27,500 bases of DNA from Cristatella mucedo (GCA_009760855.2 WPIO01000085.1:802501-830000); one strand, 5' to 3'; shown: positions 1 through 27,226, counted from the first letter of the stretch. Notes: generated by a model not told the origin, from the letters alone. Numbers and translations are program-made.

Positions 1-1907
1 TCTCAGCAGCAGCAGCGGTAGGGGTGTGCCTCCTCGCGCGAGTGCCGACTAGGTTCTCGACCGAATACGAGAGGGGATGACTTCGGGTGGTGGCTAGTCA
101 GCTTGCTTGCTTGTTCGCTTGCTCACCGTGGTCACGTGGTGCCGGCCACCAGCAGCAGCATCCTATCCACTCTTATTCACGGTTGACCTTGAAGGTTACT
201 GACGGCTCTCCTCGTCTGCTGCCGGTGCTGTTGGTGGTGCCCTCATGTCTCTGCTGTCTAATAAAAATGCTGCTTGCGCACGCTGCCCTGCACGCTTGTG
301 CTGCCTTGCTCCCTTGTGCTCGCTCCGTTGTGCTGCGTTTGGCAGTGTGTTGCAGAGAGCCGGCGTTGCCGAGCCCTGCTGCCAGCCAGCTTCGTTGGGG
401 CATGGTGCTCGGCAGCGGCAGCAGCAAGCGCATCGATAATTCCCATTCTGTGACGGCTAGGATTTCCAAGGATAATTCTGAATAATTCTGTGCCGGCAGC
501 GGTTGCAGAATGATTCCCATCATGCCACCGCTGCTGCTTCCGTCTGCCTTGGTGTCACGCCGTGCTGGACTCTCGCCAGCTGTCCTGCTTCCGGCTGTTT
601 GATGCAAGAGCAGTTGTCTCTCGAGCAGTTGTCTAGCTTACGTAGCCCAGCTGGTCCGAGTCAGCCGACAAGTCCTCGACCCTGCCTTCTCCTGCCTTCT
701 CCTGCTCTGTTGTTCTATCGTGACTGGCCGCCTCGCTCAACTAGACAGCACGCTGCCACTGCGTGCTGCAGCTGCCCGAGCCTTTTGCCAGGCTCTGCCA
801 GGCAGGCAGACTGAACGACTGAAGTCCTGCACGTCCGTGATGGTGGCTTGCAGGCGATCGCTTCCCAAACATATGGTGGATCGCCCGCTACTGCCTGCTT
901 TGGCTGCCGGAGGGGGGTTGGCAGGCAGTCCGTGGGGGGGATGTCTGTCCCGATGTATGTCTCGAGGGGCCTTCTGGGCGTGACACTCCTAAGCCTTCTT
1001 TCCTGCGTAGTATCGCCAGCAGCCTCCTCCCCTTTCCTTTCCTTTCCCTTCCCTTCACAGCCAGCCCTGAGAAGAATGTAAGGCACGAGCTGAGGTCGCC
1101 CCAGGGTGAGTTGTTGACTCTATCAGCTCCAGGTGCTAGTGCAATAGCCGATAGCCGATGCAGTGCTGGCTCGTGCTAGGCAGCCATAGATAGACTGAGG
1201 CAGAGGAAGAGTGCCGATGGCATCTGATGCTCCTTGCACTCGTCGATGCTGAAGTAATTGATGTCAAATGATTCTGAAGATTATCTTGTTGCCTTGTTAG
1301 GCGTGCCCTCTTCGTAGGGTTATCGGGATTTCCGGTGTTTGCTTGCATCTGGTTCTGGCAGAGGCACGGACTGACTGATCCCTACAGCTCCGGGCCATCC
1401 ATTGATCCGTGCACGCCACAGCCTCCTCCCCACCCTCCCTCCCCCCCCAGGAGCCGCTCTGCGAAGGAGAACAAATCACTATATAACCCACTATTTAGCC
1501 GATGATTGTGAGCGAAGCAGGCCTGGTCTCCCCTCCCCCTTTTTTTAGAGGGCAGTTTGCTCCCCTCCAAACTGCCGGAAGCAAAAGCGATCGGCGAAGG
1601 GAGGGCCGCGTGCGCACCATTCCCGCGATGGCGGCGGCAGCTGAGGCTCTGCTCATCGACTGCTCACTGGCAGAGGCTGCTTTAGAAGAGGGCCGCCGAG
1701 AGTGACGAGCTGTGCGAGCGAATGCAAGTGCATGCTGAGATCAAGAGCGGTGCCATCGAACGGGGCGAGACGGGCGCAACGGGTGGCAGTGCGCAAGCAG
1801 ACGGCGGGCGCCGATTTCTGTCCTCTCTCGCTCTCGAGGCTGGCTGCAGACCGTTGCTCGGCAACTGGCGATCGGCTCGGTGCAGTGACTGCTGCACCGT
1901 TCAGTGG
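1..1907. other. No recognisable gene or repeat family
   Basis: GC-moderate sequence with short open frames on both strands that overlap and lack conserved motifs. A GGGTGAGT donor-like site at 1105 and an ATGGCGGCGGCAGCTGAGGC start-like string at 1628 were considered, but no exon could be supported. The missing PPP1R37 5' exons may lie here or upstream. Confidence 0.5.
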
Positions 1908-1996
1908 CCGTGACCGTGACAGCCCAGCAGGTAGCAAGCTCGCTCTTCACGATCGGGGGGGGGGGGAGGAGGTCGTGGGTTCGAATCCTGCAGTGG
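1908..1996 (+). mobile_element. tRNA-like SINE head or tRNA relic
   Basis: CAGCCCAGCAGGTAGCAAGC resembles an A box and GGTCGTGGGTTCGAATCCTG holds a consensus B box, about 50 bp apart with a 12-G run between. The GGTCGTGGG part matches the 14435 and 27047 SINEs. It cannot form a complete tRNA clover leaf, and no L2-like tail follows. Confidence 0.5.
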
Positions 1997-2134
1997 TGGC
2001 GAGCGATCCCCTGTTGCCAACTGCGAGCAGCTTCGAGCACTCGTCGCGCCGACGTGCGTGTGTGCGTCCCCTTTCTTGCCACCGTCGCCGCCGTTGTTGT
2101 TATTCACTTGCTCCATCCTTGGTCCACTTTCCAC

Positions 2135-2330
2135 GGCCGATGAACTCTGCCAAAACTGGGGCCAGCTGCTCAGACGACAGTACGGCAGCCGAACTAGTTC
2201 ACGCATCTGTGACGCCCTATCTAGATTGCTTCGCAAGTCGCTTTATTCTGAATTGCTCGCCAGCGCCCTCATTGTACCCTGGCGCAGCAGCAGGTGCCTG
2301 TACCGAGCTACCAGTAACGTTCACTCGAGG
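2135..2330 (+). mobile_element. Possible very decayed LINE RT scrap
   Basis: One frame reads DDSTAAELVHASVTPYLDC, resembling the L2 RT segment DTTSKLVHAFVTSRLDF seen at 6300 on the other strand. The resemblance fades after about 15 residues, so this is weak. Confidence 0.3.
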
Positions 2331-2359
2331 CTTCACAGTCACTGTCTGGTAGCTTGCAC

Positions 2360-3324
2360 GCTGTGACTCCTACATGGGGGGGGGGGCTGATCAGTCAGCG
2401 CTGATCAGTCAGTGCTGGCGTGCTCCCAGCAGTTTGGCAAAGGCATCTGGCGGCCGAAAATCTTGCTACCGGTTTTGCCATTTCCGGCGTGCATCAGCTG
2501 CTGGTCGTCAGCTGACGATGGATTGGTCTCGGCTGCTTCGCGTCTTCAGCGATGCCCCGATCGGCAGCAGCCGGACCGAATTCGTGTCAAAGTCAAGATT
2601 CACTCTGTCGCGATCGTGCGATGGAACCCCTGCTGTTTCTGTCAATTTTCGTGATAATGTAAAATATGCGAATGCAGTCTCGGCAAGCCTATTGCTCCGA
2701 GACCAGCAGCAGCCACGCCCTCTTTCCTGTCATCTGGCTAGGCGGCGGGGAAGAGGAGGGGCAACAGGGCCTAAAAACTTAAAACACCGTGAAGGAGCGT
2801 CGTTGTCGCCTAGACACGCCCTTTACATTGGAACGTGATTGGTTCTGTTCGGCAATTTCAAGGTCTATCCTCCTCCTCGGCTTGATCTTGGCTGGGCCCG
2901 CGATGCCCTGGGCCACAGTCACAGCCGCACTGCTTCGTGCGTCCTCCTTGTTCTATGCAGTTCTTTTGTTTTGCTTCGTTTTGCCGTTCCCTTGAGCTCC
3001 GAAGCACCTCTAGAGCTGCACGGTGGTGACTTGGAGGTGACCTGGTGACCTGGTGAGCTGATGCCGTGCTGCTGAGCTAGTGGATAGCAGCAAGTGGACA
3101 GCAGCTGCAGTGAGTTGGTTGCCGCAGTGATGCCGCTGCAGGCCCTGAGCTTCAGGCCTGCCTGCCAGCTTTTGCCGTGACCCCTGCGTAGAGGTCACAC
3201 CTCTTGCATCTTTCTAGCACGGTCAGCCTTTACCAATGTGCCTAGAAATCCGTCGAACCATCGCGTCTCCTCTCAGCATCCAGCGCCTGGACGCATGCGC
3301 CTTGGAAAAGTGAGCCCAAAGGGA
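2360..3324. other. No recognisable gene
   Basis: It contains a nine-G run and open frames of 60-150 codons with no family resemblance. No exon of PPP1R37 was found here. Confidence 0.45.
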
Positions 3325-3558
3325 TGCTCTGCTCTGCTCTGCCCTGCCCTTCTCTGCTCTGCCCTGCTCTGCTTAGCTCTTCTCTGCCCTGCTCTGCTCT
3401 GCTCTGCTTAGCTCTTCTGAGCTCTGCTCTGCCCTGCCCTGCCCTGCCCTGCCCTGCTCTCCCTGCTCTGCTTAGCTCTTCTGAGCTCTGCTCTGCTCTG
3501 CTTAGCTCTTCTCTGCTCTGCCCTGCTCTGCTTAGCTCTTCTCTGCTCAGCTCAGCTG
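3325..3558. repeat. CTCTG pentanucleotide array
   Basis: About 230 bp of CTCTG units with CCCTG, CTTAG and CTGAG variants in blocks. It makes open frames of Leu/Ser/Cys that are not genes. Confidence 0.95.
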
Positions 3559-4114
3559 GGCGAGGCTCGTTGGATCCAGCCGCATTCTGCCGACTGGTTG
3601 TCGGTGCTGCTCTGAAAACTGTTGTTAGCTAGCGCTCTGTAAATGGCAGACTGTCATCGTCACAGGTACGATCGCCACTGTCCGTTGCTGCTGCGCACAC
3701 GCACGTGCTGCTATGGCTGCCTCCTTCTTCGTTGCATCCGGTGTTTAAGCTGAGCGCGACTTGATCCCTGTGCGAGCAGCATGATCCGAAGGGGGCGGGG
3801 CAGCGAAAGAGGGATACGATGCACAAGTTGCAATAGCAGGATTGCAGCCTCGTGCCATGACACAGCCAGAATTCTGCCATGGCCATGGCCTGAAACCTTG
3901 GCCTTGCTTATATTGATAGTAATCTCTGCGAATTAAAGTGAGGGAGCCAGTCATGCCGCCGAAAGATGGTGCACGTGCGGCACGTGGCAAGATGGTGCTC
4001 TTCGGTCAAGCAGCAAGATGGTGCAGAGCATTGTCTTCCGTGACGGAACTACCATGACTCAGCAGCAAAGCGAGTCCGCGGGCAGCGATCTGCTCTCGAA
4101 AACAAGAATGGTAG
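3559..4114. other. No recognisable gene or named repeat
   Basis: Only shadow open frames are visible; the sequence is unique within the window. Confidence 0.45.
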
Positions 4115-4250
4115 CAGGTCGTTGGTAGGGCGCCCCAAGACAACCGAATCTCTGTCCATGCGCTTTACATTTTGCTGCGAGAGATTCAATACCCGTGGGG
4201 GTTAATGACATGCGCCGGGGTATCAAGTGTGCCAAAGCAGAACAAGTGTC
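4115..4250 (-). mobile_element. tRNA-derived SINE with L2-like tail, diverged (copy 3)
   Basis: The reverse complement has a B-box-like CACGGGTATTGAATCTCTCG, then AAATGTAAAGCGCATGGACA, GAGATTCGGTTGTCTTGGGG and CGCCC. This is the same order as in the two clear SINE copies, with many substitutions. The A box is not clear. Confidence 0.6.
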
Positions 4251-4760
4251 GTGCGTAGGCCAGCACGCTAAAGCAGCATGCACTGAATCATGCACAGAGA
4301 TCAATGCACGTGCAGAGCACAGCTGAACAAAAAGAGGACAGGTACACTGGGGGCTGCAAGCGCAAGGCTGACAAGCAACAGTTGCCTCTTCATCTGAGAC
4401 TTGAACGATGCGAGGTCATTGCATGCAGTGACCCTCAGGCGGAAACATGTTGCAGAGCAGACTTTCATCGGTTATGGGCTTGAAGGCTCTCGATCCGTGC
4501 TCGGGTTAGTCTGGGGAGGCTGTTTGGATACCCAAGGTTCTGGATCTCTGCTCGATCGAACTGCAGGGGTGGGCAGAGCTACAGCAGCCTAGGCCCCCTG
4601 GGTCCGCCAGCCGCTGCTGCTGCTGTCAATGCGCAGCCAGTGCTCATGCGCTGCCATTGGCTGTCTCATCGATGAAGAGGCCGAGGTGCAAGCATTGCGA
4701 CCCTCACCCAGCGAGTCCGCGTCGGCATCCTCCCGAGTCATCCCACTCTTTTTCTTTTAG

Positions 4761-21482
<16,722 letters not shown>

Positions 21483-22790
21483 AGCTGCTCTGAAGCCACC
21501 GGAACCCGAGCGTCCGACGACCGCCGCACAGGACGGCGACGACGACACGTGACGCTCTTGCCGCTGCCACTCGGGCGGTGGCGCTCGACGACCGCCCTTG
21601 AATTGCGGCCGTGGCTGCGCAGGTCGCCCCCGCCGCTGCCGCCGCTGCTCTCTGCGCCCAGCGTCTGCTCGAGCGTAGCTGTCCAGCTCAGTCAGCCCTG
21701 TGCCCTCGCCTGGTCCCTCGGGTCGTGACCCCTGCCCCACCCCCACTCCCAGCTGGTCGCCGACACGTGGGCGACCTGTGGGCGCTTCCGCCGTGGCCGC
21801 CTCGTGGTCAGCGACAGCGCGGAGGCGGCTCTAGGCTGCCGGCCGTCCGGAGCGGAGCTCTCTGGTCCCTCTCTCACTCTCCCCTCCCCCACCCCCAGCG
21901 AGTGGCTGCTCCGGCTGGTGCTGCCGCCATCTTACGGGAGCTGCTCGACCGACGACGAATGCGGTGGCACTGAGCACCTCGCGACGAAGAGTTCAAGGTC
22001 GCTCAATGAGCACCTCTCGAGTGAGAGAGCTTCGAAGTGCCGTCTGCTGCTGCTGCTGCTGCTGTGGAAGAGCCAACGTTAAGCAGCGCAAACGTTAGGC
22101 CGAGGGGGCTCAAGCGGGTGACGAGACGTGACGCGTCCTGCTCGCGCTGCTAGCTCGTTCGGCGACACTCTGCCCAGCCTGCTGCCTGCAGCGCACCGGC
22201 GAGGCCGCTGCTGCGCCGTGCTGTGCCTGCCGAAGGCGATACATTCCCGACGATCCGCCGGCTGAGACCGTGCATGCAGGATATGACTGCGCCTCTCGCA
22301 GCCGCCGAATTGGCTCTGCATCTGTGGCCGGCTCAAGCCGTCAATGCTGCTGCTGTTGCTGCTGCATTGAGAGAGCATGGACTGGGCGATCGATGAGCGA
22401 TCGAGTGAGAGAAAAAATGGTCTAAAAGAACAAAAAGCCAAAAGAAAAGGTCTGAACGCGTTTCACTTGCTCGCTCCGAGCTCGGTTCCGTTTGTTCCAC
22501 AGCCGGCATTTAAGCTGCGTTTGCCTTCTCGCTATGCCACGTGGCCACGAGGAAGGCCACGTGGCCTCTTGGGGAGGGGGAGGGAGGTAGGTTGCGTTTG
22601 GTGGCTCACTGTCTGTGCTCGATGCCCGGCTTAACTTCTTGCTCCCGTGTGAACTTCCTGCTTTTGAACACGAACTTCCTGCTTTTGAACAAAGAGCCGT
22701 GGGCGAGCGACGAATCGAGCAGAATCCGAATCGAGGCTTGCTCACAGTTTGTCAGGCAGTGGTAGCGTATATGGTTTGGTTTTAATTAAT
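21483..22790. other. GC-rich 3' flank of PPP1R37
   Basis: It follows the PPP1R37 stop. No AATAAA is seen up to 22790, so the transcript end is unknown. Open frames continue because of high GC content but match nothing I know. Confidence 0.45.
22043..22066. repeat. (CTG)7 run
   Basis: Short CTG repeat about 560 bp after the PPP1R37 stop, possibly in its 3' UTR. Confidence 0.85.
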
Positions 22791-22794
22791 CCAA

Positions 22795-23140
22795 GCTGAG
22801 GAGGCGAGATGAGAGGCGCTCGAGAATGACTTGGCGATCGATAGTATCACAAGGTGCCGATAGGTCGAGAAAAATAAGCAGACACACTCTACCCTTGAGT
22901 CTACATTCCTAAGTAGGTCGCTATACACCCGAAGCGATGCAGGCTGTATGGCGTGACTAGCTCTAAAACCCGACTGGAACTTACTAGCAAGGTTTTGAAG
23001 TTTCAATATATGAGTTCAGCTGGTCTGCCACGATTCGTTCCAGTGTCTTTGATAGGAACAGTAGAAGGGAGCCGGGATCCGGGGTGCTTTTCTTTTGGTA
23101 ATGCATAATTCACGGACCTTAGGAACAGCATTGACATCTA
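22795..23140 (-). mobile_element. Family B LINE internal fragment
   Basis: Close match to 6890-7180 of the larger family B copy, same strand: GACTGGAACTTACTAGCAAG, TTCAATATAT and CAGTGTCTTTGATAGGAA are shared. It encodes scraps of the RT fingers (NLASKFQSGF, then ATLDTI-like remnants) with frame breaks. The end past about 23100 diverges. Confidence 0.85.
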
Positions 23141-24004
23141 GGGATGCATTTGAACTATGATAACGAAGCAATAATATGTACGCACTGTCATTGCTCAAGT
23201 GCAGGTTCTTGGCTGTATGTGTTTCCATATACGATGTTCGCAAGAACTTACTTCTTTGGAAGAGAATTCTGCAACGGACAAGAAGCGCTCGGTGAAGGGA
23301 ATGTGAAGGTAGCCGTCGTTTCAAGTTTTGCATGGAGTCGGCGATAATGAACAATGAGCCTTATTTCTGACTTTGAACGGAGAATCTCTGATGTAACTGC
23401 ACCAGTGTGCTATGATCTATGAGCAGCGAGATACTCAGTTTTGTAACTAGATTTACGCTCGACTTAAAAGCCGACCTGCGTGAGCCTGAAGGCTGTAGTC
23501 CTCTCTGAGACGGTCGTCGAGCGCCGACTAGCGGAGCATGTACCGGCGGCCGCGACATGGCGAAAATGACATTTTTGAAGTCGAACGGATGAAGCGCTTA
23601 GCGTCGCGCCTCTCCCTGCCTCGCGCTCTACTACTCCCTCGCAGTCCTCAAAGCCAGGATGGGGAAAACAAATTGCAAAACAATAGGAAAATATCAGCAT
23701 TGAAATATAATAAATTAAACAATAGCAGTAAATTTATTTAAATAAAAAGTCCGCAGTAAAAAGTACGTCAGCTATGTCGTGTCCGCGCGCTCTTCGACAC
23801 GCACCGGCAAGGCGCGCGGTGGCTGCAGGCTTCCTGAAGTGAAACCCGGTTACAGTTTCGCCCCCCCCACCAAGAGTTTCGAGCCGACGCGCGCGGATGT
23901 CGTTCGACCAGTGCCGACAGCTGGGTTCGCTGTTGTTGTCGGTGAGCGACGAGATACGAAAATGCGTCCGCAAGCCGCCGCTCGCGACGACTAAAGGGGC
24001 GTTG
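23141..24004. other. Intergenic, nothing recognised
   Basis: The first 200 bp may be a decayed LINE continuation. AATAAA-like strings at 23707 and 23739 are the nearest possible polyadenylation signals after PPP1R37, more than 2.2 kb past its stop. Confidence 0.4.
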
Positions 24005-24217
24005 CAATACAAATAATACATTTCTATATAGCGCCCCCTCAGAGAATTCGATCTCTCTATAGACACTTTACGTTTGCTGTAACGGAAGTACGATCGAATT
24101 GGTTATTCGTAATGTGCACAGTGCCAGCAAACGTAATGCGGTTAGAGGTGAAATGCGCGGTGTCGACATGCTAATACGGTTATTGGTGGCGCGCACAGCG
24201 TCAGCACGCATAAACGC
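24005..24217 (-). mobile_element. Family B LINE 3' end
   Basis: It shares the tail block (CCCTCAGAGAATTCGATCTC and then CACTTTACGTTTGCTGTAAC) and continues into the upstream 3' UTR, matching 5640-5830 (TTATTGGTGGCGCGCACAGC and CAGCACGCATAAACGCACAA). Its A/T-rich 3' end is at about 24005. Confidence 0.82.
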
Positions 24218-24312
24218 ACAAAGGAACTCACTACCGACGCACGTCACAACGTCCGCTGACATAAGGATATTTAAAAATAAGCTTAGAATGCACCTCTGTA
24301 TTGCAGCATTCG
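24218..24312 (+). mobile_element. L2-like LINE RT C-terminal scrap, opposite orientation
   Basis: In the plus direction it reads NSLPTHVTTSADIRIFKNKL and then RMHLCIAAF. This is the signature end of L2-type RT proteins (NSLP...FK..L..HL...AF). It joins the minus-strand family B tail directly, so the two are separate insertions or an inverted rearrangement. Confidence 0.6.
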
Positions 24313-24330
24313 GGTCTTTTGTTGGCCGAC

Positions 24331-24374
24331 CCCCCCCCCGGGAGGGCACCGCCCCCCCCCCGGGAGGCGGTGCC
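24331..24374. repeat. C-run duplication with GGCACCGCC hairpin
   Basis: A C-run followed by GGGAGG occurs twice. GGCACCGCC at 24345 pairs with GGCGGTGCC at 24366 around a C-rich loop. Confidence 0.8.
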
Positions 24375-24647
24375 CGCTCCTCCATCTCGAGCGGCCGCAG
24401 CAGCTGGCTAGTGCAGCCGAACTCCCGTGGGACCGCGCCGGTGCCGCCGCTACGCCGGAAGGTATCGGCTGCACCGTTGATCGCGTTCGCTACCCCGGGC
24501 CGACCCCATACTCGGTCGGTCAGAGCAGAGGACACGCTCCAGCCGCTAGAGGCGTACAGCCCGCACACCAACCGACTGACCGCTCTCGCTCGCCGACCAC
24601 CTCCCCTTCCGCGGCACCCCGCGGGTACCCGGCTAGCTACGCCACTT

Positions 24648-24657
24648 GTCACGTGAC
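24648..24657. promoter_or_regulatory. Perfect E-box palindrome upstream of second gene
   Basis: GTCACGTGAC is a 10-bp palindrome with a CACGTG core, 225 bp before the ATG at 24882, in GC-rich DNA. Such sites bind bHLH-zip factors of the USF/MAX/TFE type. No TATA box was seen. A promoter role is inferred only from position. Confidence 0.35.
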
Positions 24658-24881
24658 CTCCGTGTCCGGAGCCGTTTTCCGGTCGAGCGTAGCGATACCG
24701 TTGAAGTTCGCGCCAACGGGACGACTCTTCGATTCCCAGGATAGAAGCAGTTCAAGGACACGGACCGGGACATTACAATATTTCGTCCGAATAATGTTTG
24801 CTGATTTTTTAAGGTAAGTCGTCCAGGACGCTTCCCGTATTTGCGGAAATCAAGGCAACGACCCTGCCGCCTCCGACCGTC
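24658..24881 (+). other. Probable 5' leader of second gene
   Basis: This is non-repetitive sequence between the E-box and the ATG. At 24796-24818 a TGATTTTTTAAG|GTAAGT string could serve either as a splice acceptor or as a perfect consensus donor. If it is an acceptor, the coding exon starts at about 24813 and a leader exon lies upstream. If it is a donor, no convincing acceptor precedes the ATG. Confidence 0.4.
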
Positions 24882-25510
24882 ATGGCCGACATTGAAAACC
24901 ATGTTGGCCTGGAAAACGTAGATGTAATGGGCCAGCAGTCTATAAATAACCCCGCGGCCAACGACGACGCAGAGACCGAAGTGAATGACGATATTTTACG
25001 CCAAGCCCTGGCTGAAGCTTCGGGCGACAATTCCTTTTACCATGACAATATGAGCGCCCACACTAACGCCCAGGAGGGCGACAGCTCTAGCGCCGTGATA
25101 TACACGCACGAGGGTGGCGACAGCGCGAACAATCAAACCCAGATCCTAGTGCAGGCTCCCGACCAAGCCGCGGACGCGCCGCTGGGCTCGCGGGCCAACC
25201 CCATTCGAATCATTCAGCAAGGCAACCAGTACACGTCGATGCAACAGCTGACCGCCGAGCAGATACAGCAGATAATGCAGGTGCTTCAGCAGCAGCAAAT
25301 CGCCCGGTCGAGCGCGCAGGCAGGCGGGTCCACCGTCGTTTACAATTCCGACAACAATACCAGAGTCGTCTACCGCATCATCTATCCGAACGAGCTGCAC
25401 AAGGGCTCGGCGTCGGCCGGCAGCAACGGCAGCAGCCGCCCAGGAGCGTCCAACGGCGCCGCCGGAGCTGGCGGCGGCGGCGGCGCCGCGTCGTCGCGCA
25501 GGTTGCACAG
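24882..25510 (+). CDS. Putative nuclear protein, exon 1 (ZNF839-like is a guess)
   Basis: The ATG at 24882 has a good start context (G at -3 and +4) and opens 209 codons plus two bases, ending at donor CACAG|GTATTG. The N-terminal 100 residues are acidic and Asn/Asp/Ser-rich. Residues 106-143 form a Gln-rich, probably helical segment (NPIRIIQQ, then QQLTAEQIQQIMQVLQQQQI). Residues 161-172 read RVVYRIIYPNEL, which looks conserved. A Gly/Ala/Ser linker and the basic SRRLHR follow; joined to exon 2 this gives SRRLHRKRRR, a plausible nuclear localisation signal. Clean codon use and matching exon phases argue for a real gene. I do not recognise the family with confidence; the layout recalls ZNF839-type proteins, but no zinc finger lies in the visible part. 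Confidence 0.8.
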
Positions 25511-25700
25511 GTATTGCGCGAATTTCGGCGACACTATATTTTTTCTCGATTTGCTAATTTGCCAGCCATCGAGTCGCCAACATTGTGTCGTAGCACTTTT
25601 ACCGTGTGGGCGGTGGTCTGAGCCGTTGGCGCCGGCCGCTCGCTGCGAAGCGTTACGTAGCGACGACGTTGCCACGTCTCTCGCTGCTGCGCCGCAATAG

Positions 25701-25889
25701 GAAGCGAAGACGCGAGGGCGGCTGGGACGAGGTGTCCGACGGTGAATGGGTGGCGCCGGACAGCGCCGAGTCGGAGGACTCGCGACAACTGGGCGGCAGT
25801 GGAGGAGGAGGTGGTGGTGGCGGCGGCGGCGGACCCGAACTCAGCAAGGAGGAGAAAGAGGAGAGAAAGAAGCACCGACCAAGGACGAG
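25701..25889 (+). CDS. Putative nuclear protein, exon 2
   Basis: It follows a 190-bp intron with acceptor CGCAATAG and ends at the weak donor ACGAG|GTCGGT. It completes the split Arg codon and reads KRRREGGWDEVSDGEWVAPD, then an acidic stretch, an 11-Gly run, and a charged ELSKEEKEERKKHRPRT segment. It is 189 nt long and keeps phase 2, which fits both neighbours. The 3' edge is supported because joining it to the next exon makes an uninterrupted TRSGRVSKPPKYMVKDYK. Confidence 0.75.
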
Positions 25890-25925
25890 GTCGGTCGCTC
25901 GCTCGGACGAGGAGTCAGTCGGTCG

Positions 25926-25981
25926 TGTGCATGCGCGCGCCGCGTGCGCGCGCGCCGCGTGCGCGCGCCGCGTGCGCGCGC
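25926..25981. repeat. Alternating GC/GT purine-pyrimidine tract
   Basis: CGCGTGCGCGCGC-like units repeat three times inside the 254-bp intron of the second gene. Sequence of this kind can adopt Z-DNA. Confidence 0.85.
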
Positions 25982-26143
25982 AGGGACCTCGTCCGGCGGC
26001 GGCGGCGGCGTCTGCTGCCGCCGCCTTGCGGGTCGGCTTGGTCGGGCTAGCTGGTGGGCGGGCTTGCGGGCGGGCGAGCGAGCCGATGAGCAGCAGCTGC
26101 TGGAGCTCGCGCCTCGTTTTGGCGGCGACCGCCGCCGCCGCAG

Positions 26144-26322
26144 GTCGGGTCGCGTGTCCAAGCCGCCCAAGTACATGGTGAAGGACTACAAGCACATACA
26201 CCCGCTCGACTGGGACGAGGACTACGACGACTCGGACGGCGGCTACTCGGACTTCAAGCAGAGCGACAAGGACAATGACGACGGCGACTCGAAAGACAGC
26301 ATGGACGCGTCCGTGTACTCGG
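26144..26322 (+). CDS. Putative nuclear protein, exon 3 (gene probably continues past the window)
   Basis: The acceptor GCCGCCGCAG is followed by SGRVSKPPKYMVKDYKHIHP, then LDWDEDYDDSDGGYSDF and an acidic Asp/Ser/Lys run. The basic SGRVSKPPKYMVKDYK block followed by an acidic patch looks like the most conserved part of the protein and resembles motifs in chromatin or transcription proteins. The exon can end at the canonical donor TCGG|GTGAGC (26322/26323), or read on to a TAG at 26349-26351. I favour splicing, because the downstream codons are only PPPP. Nothing after 26322 looks like another exon; the rest of the window is repeat. Visible protein is 332 residues. Confidence 0.72.
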
Positions 26323-26599
26323 GTGAGCCGCTGACGCCGCCGCCTCCGTAGATGACCGCATCCGGTCGGTCCGCTGCTCAGTGGAAGCTGTGCGCGCATC
26401 GCTGGTGATCGGGTGGTGAACCACCCGGGGGAGATGGGATCGTTGCTGAAGTCCTGGCGGCGGTGGGCGGGAGGGAGGACAGGCAAGGCGTGAGAGGTGC
26501 TTATCTGCGTGAGCTGCAGCGCGGGCGTGTCTGCTGAGCACGCTGAGCTTGCTCGTAGGGGGCGCTGCTTCGTCTGTTCGAAGCATGCAGCACGGCTCT

Positions 26600-26602
<3 letters not shown>

Positions 26603-26643
<41 letters not shown>

Positions 26644-26660
26644 TGTCTGTCTGTCTGTCA
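26603..26660. repeat. (GT)n then (GTCT)n
   Basis: About 38 bp of GT passes into GTCTGTCTGTCT. Confidence 0.95.
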
Positions 26661-26945
<285 letters not shown>

Positions 26946-26950
26946 TCTCT

Positions 26951-27040
26951 ATTCATTTCACTCTCTATCCATCTCACTCTATTCATTTCATTCTCTATCC
27001 ATCTCACTCTATTCATCTCACTCTCTATCCATCTCTTTCT
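26951..27040. repeat. 30-bp minisatellite, three copies
   Basis: The unit ATTCATTTCACTCTCTATCC plus ATCTCACTCT starts at 26951, 26981 and 27011 with a few base changes. It grew out of the adjacent CT array. Confidence 0.92.
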
Positions 27041-27046
27041 CTCTGG

Positions 27047-27177
27047 ATTGGTCCAGCAGTTAAGGTGCTCGCCCCGACCAAGGTCTGGCTGAGGTCGTGG
27101 GCTCGAGCCCCGAGGCATATGTGAAGCGCTGAATAGAGATTAAGCTCTCTTGGGGCGCTATACAATGAACGAATTAT
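27047..27177 (+). mobile_element. tRNA-derived SINE with L2-like tail (copy 2)
   Basis: Nearly identical to 14435-14560 but with a fuller 5' end: TTGGTCCAGCAGTTAAGGTG looks like a tRNA A box, and GGGCTCGAGCCCC like a B box. It ends GGGGCGCTATACAATGAACG followed by A/T-rich DNA. It sits just after a 30-bp minisatellite. Confidence 0.87.
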
Positions 27178-27226
27178 ATTCTTATTATATATAATATAAT
27201 CATATTATATTTTCATATAATTATAT

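Noticed and set aside
1075-1106. Possible early PPP1R37 exon ending at a GTGAGT donor
   Set aside because: The frame between a CACAG acceptor and the donor is open, but its residues do not match the family.
1978-1989. A functional tRNA gene at the B-box match
   Set aside because: The acceptor and anticodon arms cannot be formed and a 12-G run interrupts it; a SINE head or relic fits better.
1702-2352. 216-codon plus-strand frame
   Set aside because: It runs through a tRNA-like element and a possible LINE scrap, with no conserved domain.
25511-25700. Read-through of second gene exon 1 to the stop at 25700
   Set aside because: The extra residues lose all character, and the stop is formed by the CAATAG acceptor itself; splicing restores a sensible protein.
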